A DNA stretch of 64,000 nt from Meandrina meandrites (GCA_963693305.1 OY855916.1:8281501-8345500), one strand, 5' to 3'. Counted from the first letter of the stretch, positions 21,897 through 34,697 are shown. Numbers and translations are program-made. Notes: a model not told the origin generated them from the sequence alone.

Positions 21897-24143
21897 ATGG
21901 ATATACAAACCTTGCTAAACAGTCTTCATGAAGAAGTATCCTGTTCAGTGTGCAAGAGCACATTCACTGATCCAAAACAGCTGCCATGTTTACACAGTTT
22001 TTGTCTTCACTGTTTAAACGGGATATTACGAACAAGTGGCCGCTACGATGTGATCTGCTGCCCGGAATGCAGAAGGAAGAGTAGAGTCCCGAGAAGTGGA
22101 AATCTTAACGACCTGCCGACTAACTTTCGCATCAACAGTTTGCTAGATGTCCTGGCCATCAAAGAGTGCAGTACAACCGGGGTGAAATGTGGAAATTGCG
22201 ACAAAAGAAGCGCACAGAGTTTGTACTGCTTCCAGTGTTGTGCATTCTGGTGTGATGATTGTATCACTGCCCACAACATGATGCGAGCGAAAAAAGAACA
22301 CCGTGTGTTTGCGCTTAAAGACTTTCAAGACGAAGACTATGAGAATGTTTTAAAGCGATCAGCATTTTGCCAAAAGAAGCACCATGAAAAAGAACAGCTC
22401 AAGTTCTTTTGCAAGGACTGTGAAGTCGCCATTTGCAACGCTTGTGCTTTTACAGACCACGAAGGTCACGCCAAGATAATTTTGGAAGAAGCTGCAAATG
22501 AACGCAAGTTACAAGTGAAATCTGTAATTGAATCGCAAAAGCAAAAAGTGCAACAGAAGAGAAATAAAATCACCAAACTCGGTGAAACCAGTACTCAAAT
22601 TCAAGAAAAACTCGCTACCGTGAAACGAGATGCACAGACGTTTGCTGACAAGATGATCGGTGTCATCGAAGCGAAGAAACATGAAATATTTAATAAAGCA
22701 GAACGTCAGGCAGCAGAGTCACTCGAGCGTCTTGTAATACAAAAGAGCGAGATTGAACACCAAGTGAACACGACCGAGACAGTAATTGAACAAACTGAAA
22801 CACTTTTAAAACGAAGCACAAGCGCCGAGATTATTCAACTACACGACTCGTTAAACACGATCTTTCCTGAAGGAGTCAGTGATGAAAGAGAGCAAGTCAG
22901 CTGTGACCTTGAAGTTACTCGTCAATTCATTTTCGCAGAAAGTGAAACATTAATGGACAAAGCAAACACTGAAGGAATCGGCAAATTTAAAACATTCCTC
23001 AGCAAGACTTGTGCGCATCAATCAAGTGCCGAAGGAAAAGGAATCACTGAAGCAGTGGTTGGAATTGAAGCGCACTTTGTCTTAACAACAAGAAATGTCG
23101 AGGGAGAACAACATTACGAAGAGCGCGATCGTGTCACAATGCAGATCAGGAATCGTCAAGGCCATGACTGTGCGGCAATACCGCGAGTCCAAGACAACAA
23201 AAATGGAACCTACAACATCAGCTATTTTGCAAAAGAAACTGGAAGATGCGACGCATCAGTGAAGGTAAATGGTGAACATGTGCATGGCAGTCCATTTACT
23301 GTTGAAGTCAAACCCAGACAGTTCAGACCCTTGTTATCGTTTGGTAAACGAGGGTCTGGTGCTGGAATGTTTAACGGGCCTTGGGGAGTGGCAGTGAATG
23401 AACGTAATGAAATTGCAGTGACTGATTCTGGCAATTATAGGATTCAGATATTTAGTAGTGACGGAACTGTGTTAAGATCATTTGGTACAATGGGTGATAA
23501 GCAGGGAGAATTCCCTCGCGGGATAGCCTTTGATAAGAATGCCAATATTATAGTGGCTGAGTGGTGTAACCACCGTGTTCAAAGCTTCATTGAGCAGAGT
23601 GGGCACCTCAACACATTTAGTAGCAAGGGAGGTCTTGATCACCAGCTGTGGGGTCCTCGGGGTGTATCCTTAGACAGTGACGGGAATGTTATTGTCGCTG
23701 ACGCAAACAATAAAGTAATAAAGATATTTCAGCCTAATGGAAAGTTTTTACGTAAAATTGGCGTAGAGGGTTCTTTCACCTTCCCCTGGCACTGTATCCA
23801 ATATGACAAATATCTTATAGTGTCAGACAGTCATGAACATTGTATTAAGGTTTGTGACAGGGATGGAAATTTTCTGTACAAATTTGGCAAGAAGGGGGAG
23901 GGTGACGGGGAGCTCAATGAACCTCGTTGCTTGTCAGTTGACAAGGCAGGACACCTGATGGTCTGTGATGCAGGAAATTACAGAGTTCAGGTGTTTGAAC
24001 TGAGTGGAAAATTTATCACAAAGTTTGGAACAAAAGGGAGCGGGATAGGAGAGTTTAATCGTCCAATCTCTACAGCAGTTCTTAGTGATGGTTGGATAGT
24101 TGTAAGTGATTACAATAACCATCGCATCCAGATTTTTGAGTAG
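21897..24143 (+). CDS. TRIM-NHL protein B (RING E3 ubiquitin ligase)
   Basis: A single-exon ORF of 748 codons with the same layout as copy A: RING (CSVCKSTF, CLHSFCLHC, CPEC), two B-boxes, coiled coil, filamin-type domain and six NHL repeats. It is two residues shorter than A and C because of an in-frame deletion in the second NHL repeat near nt 23510, where GEF is followed directly by PRGIAF. Zinc ligands are intact. By eye most residues match copies A and C, with differences spread through the coiled coil and the NHL loops, the likely substrate-contact surface. AATAAA is at 24682. Start chosen at MDIQTLLNS by homology with copies A and C. Confidence 0.95.
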   Translation: MDIQTLLNSLHEEVSCSVCKSTFTDPKQLPCLHSFCLHCLNGILRTSGRYDVICCPECRRKSRVPRSGNLNDLPTNFRINSLLDVLAIKECSTTGVKCGNCDKRSAQSLYCFQCCAFWCDDCITAHNMMRAKKEHRVFALKDFQDEDYENVLKRSAFCQKKHHEKEQLKFFCKDCEVAICNACAFTDHEGHAKIILEEAANERKLQVKSVIESQKQKVQQKRNKITKLGETSTQIQEKLATVKRDAQTFADKMIGVIEAKKHEIFNKAERQAAESLERLVIQKSEIEHQVNTTETVIEQTETLLKRSTSAEIIQLHDSLNTIFPEGVSDEREQVSCDLEVTRQFIFAESETLMDKANTEGIGKFKTFLSKTCAHQSSAEGKGITEAVVGIEAHFVLTTRNVEGEQHYEERDRVTMQIRNRQGHDCAAIPRVQDNKNGTYNISYFAKETGRCDASVKVNGEHVHGSPFTVEVKPRQFRPLLSFGKRGSGAGMFNGPWGVAVNERNEIAVTDSGNYRIQIFSSDGTVLRSFGTMGDKQGEFPRGIAFDKNANIIVAEWCNHRVQSFIEQSGHLNTFSSKGGLDHQLWGPRGVSLDSDGNVIVADANNKVIKIFQPNGKFLRKIGVEGSFTFPWHCIQYDKYLIVSDSHEHCIKVCDRDGNFLYKFGKKGEGDGELNEPRCLSVDKAGHLMVCDAGNYRVQVFELSGKFITKFGTKGSGIGEFNRPISTAVLSDGWIVVSDYNNHRIQIFE

Positions 24144-25378
24144 ATATGACATCCATCTTCTGTACGTAATATGAAACTTGAAATTACTTATAGTTAGAAA
24201 AAGATTACCAGAAATATTTGTCACCATTTTTAACGCCTCGCAGGAGACATTAGCCTTAATAGGTTATCCTTAAGAAAGTCTCAATGGAGAAAGTAAAATG
24301 ACAGCTGTCAGTTGAAATTTTACCCCATTTGAGTTGTCATTATGAAGGTTGAGGGACATTAGCAGTAAAAACTTTGGAAAATTTGTCAGCTAACCATATA
24401 CAGACCCCCTCCTAACAGTAGCCTGAGATTACACAAATATTATATTCTGTTTGTTTATTACATAGTTTAAATTCAATAAGAGTGTTTTGGAGTTAGGAAA
24501 ACTAAGATCGAGTCGAATTTATATGTGACGGTTACATTGCGTGTCACTGAAATATGTCAACTGAGAAACTTGTAAGCTGAACTGATTGAATGATATCTGG
24601 AACAAAACTACTTTAAATAATTTACAATAGTCTCCATATTCAGTTTTACTAAGCAGGCAATGTACTGTTAAATTGGCTGTAAATAAACACTGGTTTATAT
24701 TTAGTTCTGTGATGTAAGTAAATTTTGGGACAATTTAGTGGCCGATAACATACATCTTTGCAATGAATGAAAAGATAATGTAGACTGGAGTGTGAATAAA
24801 TTGTAACAATATTTCTTAAACCTTGCTTGATATGTGAATGCTTGATGACAACTACTTTAACGGCAGGGATTTTTAACCGAATTGTATATATTGATTAGTA
24901 AACAACAATTGTAAATTTATGAGGTCAGTGCTAAATTATTTTTCTCATCATTACTCTTTACACTGCTTTCTAAAGAAGAACAATTACCACAACAAGACAG
25001 AAAGACGTGAAATCGAAAGTGCTTTTGCTGTGTAATTTTGATCAACTTTGACTGGAAACAAATTTAACCTCAGAAAACTAATTTGACCCACAGCATATAA
25101 AATGTAAATTGGTTGCAGAAAATTTAATGCTTGGGTTAACCCTGTGATGGTCTCGTATCCCATACAATGATATGGAAACCGTACATAATTAATAAGCCCC
25201 AGCTTGATGAGCCACTAGGCTCGAATGGAGACTTCACCTAATCTCCTTGGGAAAGTCACAGCAAGTTGCAACATTTTTTGTTGAGCAAGTGATTCTGAGC
25301 ATTTATGTGGGATATGGTGCAATAAAACTGGACCAGAATATAACTATTCATCAAATCAGCAGCGTTTTCATTACTAAC
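24144..25378. other. 3' flank of TRIM B
   Basis: Non-coding, shared with the A and C flanks. About 25110-25240 (aatttaatgcttgggttaac ... gatgagccactaggctcg) is a SINE-like remnant also found at 57140-57290. The site near 24850 is the empty target of the Ngaro element in unit C. Confidence 0.6.
25110..25240 (+). mobile_element. SINE 3'-part remnant (unit B)
   Basis: Diverged copy of 57140-57290, with gttaaccctg followed by cttgatgagccactaggctc. Similar modules follow the tRNA-like part in the SINE at 58375. Predates the duplication. Confidence 0.4.
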
Positions 25379-25441
25379 CTGTCCAATTTCTTCTGCATTT
25401 TTGTCCATAATTTTATCAAGATGTATGATGGAGATCAGTGT
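25379..25441 (-). CDS. Gene Y internal exon, copy B
   Basis: 63 nt, phase 0 at both ends, acceptor TTTTTTAG, donor GTTAGT. It reads TLISIIHLDKIMDKN then AEEIGQ. The unit C counterpart (57438-57500) has the same length, splice sites and ending, with several amino-acid changes. Conserved frame and splice signals support a real exon. Unrecognised; possibly part of a helical segment. Confidence 0.5.
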
Positions 25442-26474
25442 CTAAAAAATGGGAGGAAATTATCAGCAGTTACTTTTATCAATAACAGTCAAGCACAATC
25501 AGTAAAACTGACACTAGAAGTCATGATATTAAAGTCATTACTAAATTAACTGGAACCAAATATGTTGAGATTTACACAAACATATGCTGCATTTTAGAAG
25601 TTTTGCAGCCAAATTTTATGAACATTTACCACCAAAATGATTGAAAAACAAAACTTAAATTACCCAAGGCCCACGCATGGATCCAGATAAAAATGGTGAC
25701 TACATGTATTTTCCAATAACATGAGTGCTGAAGACACAGGCCTCCAGGGGGTGGGGGAGGGGGAGGGGTTTGTTCTGGAAGCATACTGTCTCAGGACTTT
25801 TTAAAAAAAATTTGACTCGTTTCAGTGCCATTTCTGGGTATTTTGAGAAACTCAGACAGGAATTTGATTAATTTGACTGATTTCTGTAAAGCAGTGGAAA
25901 CCATACCTGAGTCCAGGTCATTTACTCACCTATAACATAATTAGGTATAATGAACAAGCCTTGGTATTAGTGAAGTCGCTAATACTAAAAATAAATCTAA
26001 ATTTATAAATATTAATTATTATTATTATTACTGTTACCAAGGTTAATAGAAAATTAATATTAATATTATATCAATATTAGTATTAATTGCCGAGTCCTGT
26101 GCAAGTAAAAACAATGACTGATCTAATTGACATGTACATAACAGACATCAAATGTAATTAACCAATTGTGCACTTGTTTTTGTTTACTTTCTTTTACCTT
26201 GCTTTATTTTTTGGAAGTATGTGCACTGTATTATTTTTTTACCTCAAATACTTTAATTTTTAAGGTTACGGAACAGGTTTGCAGGTCAAATTTTTACAAA
26301 ATTGAGATATTTGGCATACATAACCTATGTGGTCTAGGCTTTCCTTAGCAGAAAAAATTAATTCGAAATCTCTTTTCGCTCCCAAGTTATCGCAAATTTC
26401 CTTTTTCTGCGTGACTTATTATGTCCAGGCAAAAGGCATTGAGCTGTCAACACGGCTGGACGTCCTGGGAGTTT

Positions 26475-27333
26475 AGCACGGGAGAATGGCTTCATACAGC
26501 GTGTTATCACAACATTCGGTAGTCGCCAGATGGCCACTAAAGTCGAAGACTTTCGTCTTAGTTTATTAGGAAAGGAACTTGTGCCAGTCAAAGTAGTCAA
26601 AGACCTCGGTATAATATTAGACTCCAACTTAACATACAACGAGCACATAATTACCACCGTCTCTGCATGTATGAAACGCCTTGGCCAGATCAACCGGGTG
26701 AAACATGCCTTTGACCAACGTACATTGATTATAATTATTAATTCCTTAGTTTTCAGCAAACCTTTTTACTGCTCTAATGTATGGAGCAACACAACTGAAC
26801 GTAATCTTGATAAACTCCAAGCGGTTCAGAACTTTGCGTGTCGCATCATTAGCAGAGCCAGAAAATTCGATCATATTACACCGATACTGAAGCGTTTACA
26901 ATGGCTTCCAGTCAGAGACCAACTTTACTATCGTCAAGCAATCATGTGCTTTAAGTGCATGACAGGGAGTGCCCCAGGTTACTTGACTGAGCAGTTCATT
27001 AAACGCTCCGACGTGTCAAAGCGCTCTACTAGAAACGCACAAGCTCTTGATATCCCACTATTCAGATCTGCCAGTGGACAGAAAACCTTTTATTATCAGG
27101 TTGTTAGTCTTTGGAACTCTCTGACACCCAAACTTAAACTTTGCCAATCTCAGAGAGAATTTAAACAATCCTTGAAGCGTCTACTTTTAACGGAATTCTT
27201 ACGTTAATTAACTTTAATTTTATTATATTCATAGTATATTTATAATATGTATTTATAGGTTTAAGTATATGTATTTATTTAACTCTGAAAAGCCTCATCA
27301 GGGATGGGTTAATAAAATTTGTATTTGTATTGT
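26475..27333 (+). mobile_element. 5'-truncated LINE (L2/CR1-like), 3' end
   Basis: One open frame (26530-27207, 225 codons from the internal ATG) encodes the region after the RT catalytic site: LGIILDSNLTYNEHI, RIKHAF-type and WLPVRDQLYYRQ, ending LWNSLTPKL. This is the C-terminal pattern of L2/CR1-clade RTs. It is followed by an AT-rich 3' end and a short ttgtat tail. The endonuclease and RT core are absent, so it is a dead 5'-truncated insertion in a gene Y intron. Confidence 0.8.
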
Positions 27334-27601
27334 ATTGAGTCGCTTGCTTGTCCGCTCGCTCGGCTAACATAATTCTAGTTTTGGATCGAGAGAGAAAAGA
27401 AAAGGGAGGAAAACAAAAGCCGTTGGGTTCCAAAGGCTGATCATTAATCTCAGAAATGAAATCAATAAGGACTTTTTGTGAGAAAAAGAAAGAGAAGTTG
27501 GCAGAAGGTGACAAATGGTCGAGGTATTTTACAGCCATCGAACGATTGCAGGAAACAAAATATACTGCCTCTATTTCGGCTAATTTCTCAAGCAGAATAG
27601 T

Positions 27602-29187
27602 CAGGGTTTTCAAAAGTAACTGGCGCCCGACGCAAGTAACTGGCTACTTCGAGCGTTAGCGCTGGGTACTTTTGGAAGTCAAAATTAAAAAAAATAATAG
27701 TAATAAAAAATTGCGATTCCTATGGGTTAAGTTAAAGATAACATTTTTTGTTCTTGCCCATTGATCGCGTTCCAGCATCAGAAATCGTAGCTCTTTTATT
27801 CAACAGCATTCAACGTGGAACGGGAACCATTTGCGTTTTCCCGTGAAAGACTGACATTTGATCCTTTCGTGACTCGTTTCTTCTTGCGTAAGCGAATGTG
27901 AATTCGTCAGAGCTTTGTATTTGGTGCTTTCTTTAAGAAAATGGTCCCAGTCACCGGATGAAAAGGCAGAAATCACAGCCACTTTTAACCCAGTTTGGGT
28001 TCAAACATCAAAGAAAGGAGATTGCTGGTGTGAAACACTTTTTAAAATGCAAATTGTTTAGTGTTCACCGGGTTTCTGTTTACAATCCCCCAGTCTCGAC
28101 CCAGTCGATCAGAAAATAAGTTTTGGTGCTTGTTATGAATGAAACATTGCTTGAAAACAATATTGTATCGCTTAGGTTGAATTATTTATTGTCAACATGG
28201 CAATTTGTAAGGGATGCTTTTATTTTCAACGTTTGGTTTCGTGAGGCGCTGTTTCGTGAATGTGAACAGTGGCAGACTCCAGTGATTAAATAAATTTTAT
28301 GCCGACACAAATTTGTTCAAATGTAACTTTTGATATAAGCCAAGTTTAATTTAATTTCAAGTCTTCATCATTAGTAAACCGGATGAAACTGAATGTTTTA
28401 CAGTTCTTTATGGAAAATTAATTTTATACGGAGCCGACACAGCCAGACTTGTCGCGACTACGTTGCGCCACATGTTACGGCTCGCTTAACCTTTTGTTTT
28501 CGTGGAGTTTTACTGAAATTGTTTTTTAGAAGAGCATTGTTACTTTGATAACTAAACAACAGTTAAAACAGTTGTGCCCGCGGAATAAAATTGATTTATC
28601 TAATCGATTGAAATTTAGCTAACAATGCATTATTTACGGAGCTTGTATGTAGAGCTGAAAAATAAAATTAAATATCTCCGCCTTTGACTCAAATTTTGTA
28701 TTGGCGAGGTCATTACGTGAGGCCGAAATAACTATGCTTGGTTTCTTTAACGCGTTGGTCATGAAACTGTTCATCTTTATTTTCAATAAGTAGGAAAACT
28801 CTGACTGCAAAATTAAATTTCAAAAGTTGATTCATGTTATAACAGGTCAATGAAGTACTGATGAGGGAAAGAGGTCAATTGGGAAAAACATTGTAATATG
28901 TATGAGTAAAAATAACTTTCAAAAAAACTCTAGGTTATAATAAAGTGTACAACGACCTAAAAAATAACTTTTTGGTCCTGAAAATGCACCAGAATGCACC
29001 TCAGAGCATGCAGTTTGTCAATTTTTTCTGGGGGAGGCCCCCAATACCCACCCTGCAGGAGGGGAAAACCCCCTCCCGCACCCTCCCCATGGGCGGCTTT
29101 GCTGCCCAGCGCTGCTAGCGTGGCGCATTGGTGCTCCGGCTATTTTCCAATTTCCTTCTGATACTTTTTTCCATTTTGAAAACCCTG
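27602..29187. mobile_element. hAT-like non-autonomous DNA transposon
   Basis: Ends CAGGGTTTTCAAAA and TTTTGAAAACCCTG, flanked by 5-bp ATAGT repeats (27597-27601, 29188-29192). 1586 bp, no transposase ORF. CAGGG/CCCTG ends are hAT-like, but the usual hAT duplication is 8 bp, so the superfamily is tentative. Confidence 0.7.
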
Positions 29188-29333
29188 ATAGTTTGGTTTT
29201 GTTCCAAAAATAATTTTCTTTCTTCTATCCCTTATTTAAAACTTTTACAATGACACTCAAATCGCTATCCCGACTCCGCAATACAATAATGTATAACACG
29301 CTAGACACATGTACGCATTGCAGACCTATGTGC

Positions 29334-29400
29334 TAGGTTAGCTCAATGTGTTGGTATACTGTTTTAGAAAGCAGGGAGGGCGAGAGTTCAACACACGGGC
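29334..29400 (+). mobile_element. tRNA-derived SINE head or tRNA pseudogene
   Basis: ggttagctcaatgtgttggt resembles a tRNA A box region, and gagttcaaca lies about 35 bp later in the B-box position. No convincing cloverleaf was confirmed. Confidence 0.3.
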
Positions 29401-29736
29401 AGGCATGTGTACAATCTTTTCCTTTTTTCCCTCCAAGAAGCTCATACATAAACTGCTGCCTATTTATTATTTTGCTCAATATTCATGCATTGCATGCATT
29501 ATGAAATTAAAACCCACGCTTGCCTGGAGCCCATGTTCATTTCATAACAATGACACCAAATGCTTTCTAGCAAAATGTTTTTGAAACAATTCAAAGAAGA
29601 AAATGCCGCCACATCATGCTTAGGACATAGCTGATAACTATCTCATCATAGTTTCACTAAGTTTTACATTTGTAGGCATTTAATCCTCTGTGTTCAATAA
29701 AAAGGTACTATTAAAAAAAAATAAACAATTTCTCAC

Positions 29737-29787
29737 CATAACTTCAACTCTTCTGCCTCTTATCCACATTCCATCTGGCTCCATCAA
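29737..29787 (-). CDS. Possible gene Y exon
   Basis: On the minus strand an open segment reads LMEPDGMWIRGRRVEVM, between an AG (or a nearby upstream AG) and a GTGAGA donor. 51 nt, phase 0, compatible with the phase-0 exon at 25379-25441 downstream. No counterpart was found in unit C, so support is weak. Confidence 0.35.
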
Positions 29788-29799
29788 CTGCACCTCATT

Positions 29800-31870
29800 T
29801 GGTCACATCTGTCCTAAGTGAGATGTATGCAAGATATTAGAAATCAGTTTGTTTCAGGATCAGATGAGAGACAAAATCACTTTGGGATATTAAGTGTTAA
29901 TAAAAGCCTTCCCACAACGATTTGTTGAACACTAAAATACACTTTAAGAGCTGATTCAAGCCATGTTTGATTAATTTAACTCCTATTTTGGAAAAGCTCA
30001 TAATTAAGATTTTATTACAGTACTTTTTTGACTGCAGCCACAACTGCATTTTTTGGAAACTTACATTTTTAAAATTTCTGTGGGGTTTGGGGGAAGGGGC
30101 ATGTGTCTAGAACCCCCTTAGCAAATCATGCGCTCAGCACTCCGCAAGGGCACTAATTTTGCTCCCATATTGTTTCTCCATTCAATTATGCCCCACCAAT
30201 GTTACATTCCCAGCACCATCCCTGATAATCGAAATAGAAAAATTAACAGCTGTTTCTTTGCTGTATTTAGGTGTAGCGTGGTTGAAGGCCACAGAATCAT
30301 CTGCCCATAATGCAGAAGCTTCTTTTTTTGGAGGGGGGAGGGTCTGAGAAATATTCCCTTGGAACATGCTTTGAAATTCAGACAAAATAATCTTAAAATT
30401 CTAACTGAATGACTGTACTGTAGGCATTTTTTATGATCTCTAAAAGGACTAATAAATTGAACAGTTGTAAATTTAGTGTCTACAGCACCATCAATTCCTT
30501 TTACAGAAAATAATTATTTTGCAACTAGAACATTGCCTTTTCTTTAGCTAGACATCACCAGAGACACAACCATCAGCATACATGACATGCATTTATTCAA
30601 ATGTAGCTGGCTTTCATGTTTTATGAGCTGAGCAAAACTTTGTCGCCATGTTCTGGCCCATATTTCTTTTGATAAAAGCAAAGCAAAACCAGAGTGACTT
30701 TTGCTTTCACTTAGAATTTATTGTGTACTGATTTTATGGCAAACAGAATGGAAAAAGCAGCTTATCCAGTAAATGATCCATGCTTTGGTTCAGCTGTAAC
30801 ACTTAGTAGCAGCACAGGTGTTATGAGTTACAGGTTAAAATGAGAACCCTGCCTCAGTTGTAAACTTTGTTGAGCTTCTTGTTGATATGCAATTTGCAAA
30901 GTAAGACAGGTCACATTTCCACTTTAGGTCCCTTTCTGGGACTCCTCCAGATCATCAACGGCAATTGTAGGCCAATAATAACCGCATCATGAAACCTTAA
31001 ATTTTAAGAATTTCCCTTTGAATCCGGGAGATTTGGTGATGCATATGGGAGAATGGGAGACACCCGGACAATCCAGGGGAGTTGGCATATATGCCTTACA
31101 GTAACAATACTACTGGTAAAACGGACTGAAATTGTCTAATTTCACATTCAAAAGAGGGGAAATGGCTCTGGTCCACATCACACCCTGAATTTTTTTTGTC
31201 CTATTGGGCCAAGGCTCTGAAATGACAAGTAACGTGACAATCCAGTGATGCACACGGTTACCATAACTATGAAAGTCATCTCTTGTTACATCACCCAGTG
31301 TTGCCTTGTTCCTAGACTCCTCTTTTGCTTTGCACGCGTCACCAATTGCTCCCCTTTATTTATCGCGGCAAAAATGTGAAGAGCCTGATGAAAGGCAGTC
31401 ACCCAGTGTATCATGTGGCATCAGTTATATACTCTATATGGGCATGTAAGGGGAGGGGATCAGTTGAAAGAGAGTGGTGGGTACAACTCGCCAATTTCAG
31501 GTCATAAATAATTAATGACCGGTCCCTATTGAAAACAGCGGCGCACGTGTTCAATGTAACAGTTTGAATTTCCCGCTATATAAATTATAAATAAAAGCGC
31601 AAAATTTAATAATTATCTTCCTACTTTGCCAATATCAAGAAATTAAATATCAGTTGACACATACGGTGGAATCTGAACTTACCTCCAGTCGCAGTGTTGT
31701 ATTGCTGGCTTGCAACTTACGTCACAGCAGCCATGCTGGGGGACAAGAACAAAGCGTTTTTCTCCGCTGGGAACTTAACTTTTTTGTCATGCAAATTCTG
31801 CGAAAAAGTTTTTTTATTGTTTTGACCACCAACATGGCCGCCTTGTCACGTGGTTGCAAACGATCAATAT
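29800..31870. other. Intergenic or intronic stretch of unit B tail
   Basis: No gene supported. AT-rich with small G- and A-runs; the ORFs here are short and lack homologous partners in unit C. Confidence 0.5.
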
Positions 31871-32062
31871 TTAGAAATTTCCAGACTGCAAACTTCGTGG
31901 TTTTGCAGCCGCCCTAGCATTTCTCCTTCCACCCAAATGCAACCAAACGAGGCAAATTATGTTTCCAAAGACAACTGGTACCATAGATGGAGTCTTGATC
32001 GTAGCTTTGAGGTCAAAATAAGATTTTATAATTCCTTCAAAACGGAGATCTTCTGCCGCCAT
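31871..32062 (-). CDS. Candidate first exon of gene Y, copy B
   Basis: ATG at 32062-32060 in a ccgccatgtt context opens MAAEDLRFEGIIKSYFDLKA and stays open for 63 codons. The equivalent place in unit C (ATG 60488) begins MAAEVVGFEG but loses frame through a 2-nt deletion. The splice donor is uncertain (a GT follows the codons for TPSM), so the true coding part may be shorter. Unrecognised. Confidence 0.35.
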   Translation of the reverse strand: MAAEDLRFEGIIKSYFDLKATIKTPSMVPVVFGNIICLVWLHLGGRRNARAAAKPRSLQSGNF

Positions 32063-32499
32063 GTTGAATTCTTTTTCGTTCCCAGTTCCTTCGCGTCACA
32101 GAACACGAACAACACGTCACGAACGATTGTCACGGACTAGAAGACCGGCGATTTTGACGGGATCACGTTATCTCTTGTCAGGTACTGTGGAATTCCGATT
32201 TCTAATAACATCCAAGGTAAACAAAAATTGGTTTGAAAAATCGGTGTAAAATTGCAGTGTTCGACTCTGGTTGGAGCAGGTCGGGAGAAGGCCTTCATCC
32301 GCCCTGGTTCGAGTTATCTGGAAATTCGAGAAATCGAGATTTTTCTGTATTCATTTCGCGGTCTGTACCGTAATCTCTTGGAGTATCGGTGCCCCATTCC
32401 TCCCTACTCGTTGCGTGGAATCACTTTGGTCACTGAAGTCGTTTCTGATTTTACATGCGACAGTCCAATTGGGCGAGCGCCTCTGATAAAATGATGACA

Positions 32500-33470
32500 A
32501 AAGATAAAGTTATTTAGTTCTGCACTAATTTAACTTCCACGTAAACACGATAATGAATTAGGCGCGTGAGGAAGAAAAGGCAAGGGAAACACACTTGAAC
32601 TCATTAGGGAACATAGTCAGGAGACGCCCAGGAATTCAGGAAGTAATGAACAAGCAAAAGCATGGGGGAACTCACAGGGAATAAAAGGGGATCGGAGAAG
32701 CGGGAAGAAAGAAGGGAGAACATGGTGAGTCTGTGGAGAAAGACGGTGATGGGGGACTTCCCAGAGTTTGAAATCGACCCAGGGCTATGTGTCAGCCAAG
32801 ACTAGGTGTTGGACAAAGTTGGGCGAAGGACCACCGTTTAGAGCCGACCTAGGAAGGGACAAGGGAACGCATGGGAAAAGCACCGGCAACGCCCGGAGGC
32901 ACGCATCATTGCAGGGAAACGCACCAGAGAACGCACAATGTAAGGGATCGGACGAGGAAGCGCCTGGCGGAACTTACAAGTTGAAGGGGGACACCTGAGG
33001 GAGCGAGGAACTCGTGGGGAACGCACTGCCAGTGGGTGATAGCAAATGTTGAGTGTTGTCAAAGTTGGTTGAAGGACAACGTTGAGTCTCGATGAGGCTT
33101 AGTTTAAGGTTAGGCTTAGGAAGAAACGAAGAAATGATGACAAACGAACTGGGATACACAGGAAAGGTGATAGCGATACCGATAACGTGCGCGCAAACGC
33201 GCGTGCTGAACTCGCAGAAAGGAAGTATTTGATTCGCCACTGAGAAAACCCGAAAAACGGTAACGCATAGGGAACACACGGGCTGATATATCAGGAAAGA
33301 GGAAAAGCGTCCAATGAGGCAAAGGGATGCCAGGGGGATGCTGAAGAACGGCTTGGAAAGCAAACTTTTATGAGAAATATTTGAAAATGCTGGTGTCGAC
33401 ATGAATATAATACCAAATGCCAGTACAAGTGGAAAACTGCTTCGGAGTGGCACATTTCCCAATAATGATA
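32500..33470. repeat. Purine-rich block shared by unit tails
   Basis: GA-rich sequence with recurrent aagggaacgcatgggaa-like phrases, matched with indels at about 60780-61430. The many short ORFs are by-products of composition. No gene seen. Confidence 0.55.
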
Positions 33471-33663
33471 GTTTTCTGTGAAGCGGGCATCAAAAAACAC
33501 GCAGGATGAACAGTTGTCAAAACCACACCTTAATGGCATGAAGAAACACGCTTCATGCCGGGATAACGTGAATTTAATCCTTGCACCCAGGGTCTTTTCG
33601 GTATTCAAAATGGCGCTTGACCGCCATGTTGAAAGTAGATGGGAGACTGGGGATAAGCGTACT

Positions 33664-33810
33664 TTTCATGCCCGGCATGAGAAATTTTGTGAGTTGACAA
33701 ATCTCATGCCCGGCATGAAAAAAATTCCGACTGTCAGATTTCATGCCCGGCATGAGAAAAATTTCCCACTGACACATTTCATGGCTGGCATGAAAAAAAT
33801 TCTTCCTGAC
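33664..33810. repeat. Tandem repeat with CATGCCCGGCATG palindromes
   Basis: Four units of about 37-40 bp, each carrying catgcccggcatga (the last catggctggcatg) followed by an A/T-rich spacer. Each unit can form a small hairpin. ORFs crossing it are artefacts. Confidence 0.7.
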
Positions 33811-34697
33811 TGGCAAACGTAATTCCCGGCTTGTGTTTGATGTATTGAAAAGTTCTCTCCGACGTTATCAAGGAGTTGGATTTTTCAATGAATGCTGATT
33901 TCACATCTATAAACAATTAACCAATCTCGGGAATTGTACGATACTTGGTTCATGAAAATCTTTATTGTACTCGAGTTTCCTCGATAATAAGGCTGTTGAC
34001 GCAGTATTTTTTACTTTGTCTTACACGCTATTCCCATTCACCAAAGGTATTTAGTTATTCCGCCTGCCCTTTGCTTGAGTCCGTTTAGATTGCTCCATCA
34101 TTGTTCAAAGATAATCAATAAAATTGCCGCTGAGGCTGATTTGTTTTTCGGACATCCTTTCTTTATATAATTTGATGTCGTCCTCGCTTCCGATTACGCA
34201 CACCTCTTTGCAGGATAACGATTCAAGTATGTCTGCTGTAAGAGAAAGAAAACAAAAATTTAGGTTACAATCCTCTACAGTTTGCATGGGAAAGTGAAGG
34301 GTTCGTGCATCTGGGAAAGTCGCAATGATTTGACATGCCGGAAAGAAGTATCCTTTGTTTCACTAATTAGCAAAATCTGTAGAATCGTTATGTCCCCTCA
34401 AAATATTATCTGTTATAGCATACCCATTAATTTTCTAGCGCGCTCATTTGTAAAAACAAAATCGAAAGACGGTTATCATACTTTATTCCCCGCCCGATTA
34501 AACATTCGTCGCCCGATATTACAAATGGGTACAACACAAACGAACACAGTCACTTTTTCTGGTCTAACTTTTTAATCAAATCATTGCGCATGCTCACTAG
34601 TTCAATAGTTTGAGCACTCTGGCATGGCTCAGATGATACCACATGTGTAGGATCATTTGTGGTGGCTTTATAGCTTAACCTCCCACCTAGCATCAGC

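Larger units (their letters stand above)
14698..33470. repeat. Segmental duplication unit B
   Basis: 14698-17372 matches 34258-37134, 17475-20700 matches 38630-42960, the TRIM region matches unit C, and the tail 24850-33470 matches 56931-61440 in patches (SINE remnant, 63-nt exon, first-exon region, GA-rich 3' block). Relative to unit C it lacks the interval corresponding to about 37160-38630, so gene X exons are missing at the 17373-17475 junction. Confidence 0.85.

Noticed and set aside
29334..29400. Functional tRNA gene
   Set aside because: A- and B-box-like words are present, but no acceptor-stem pairing was found; more likely a SINE head.
33478..33822. 114-codon ORF with repeated FHARHEK
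   Set aside because: Created by the palindromic tandem repeat; the opposite strand gives an equally repetitive ORF.
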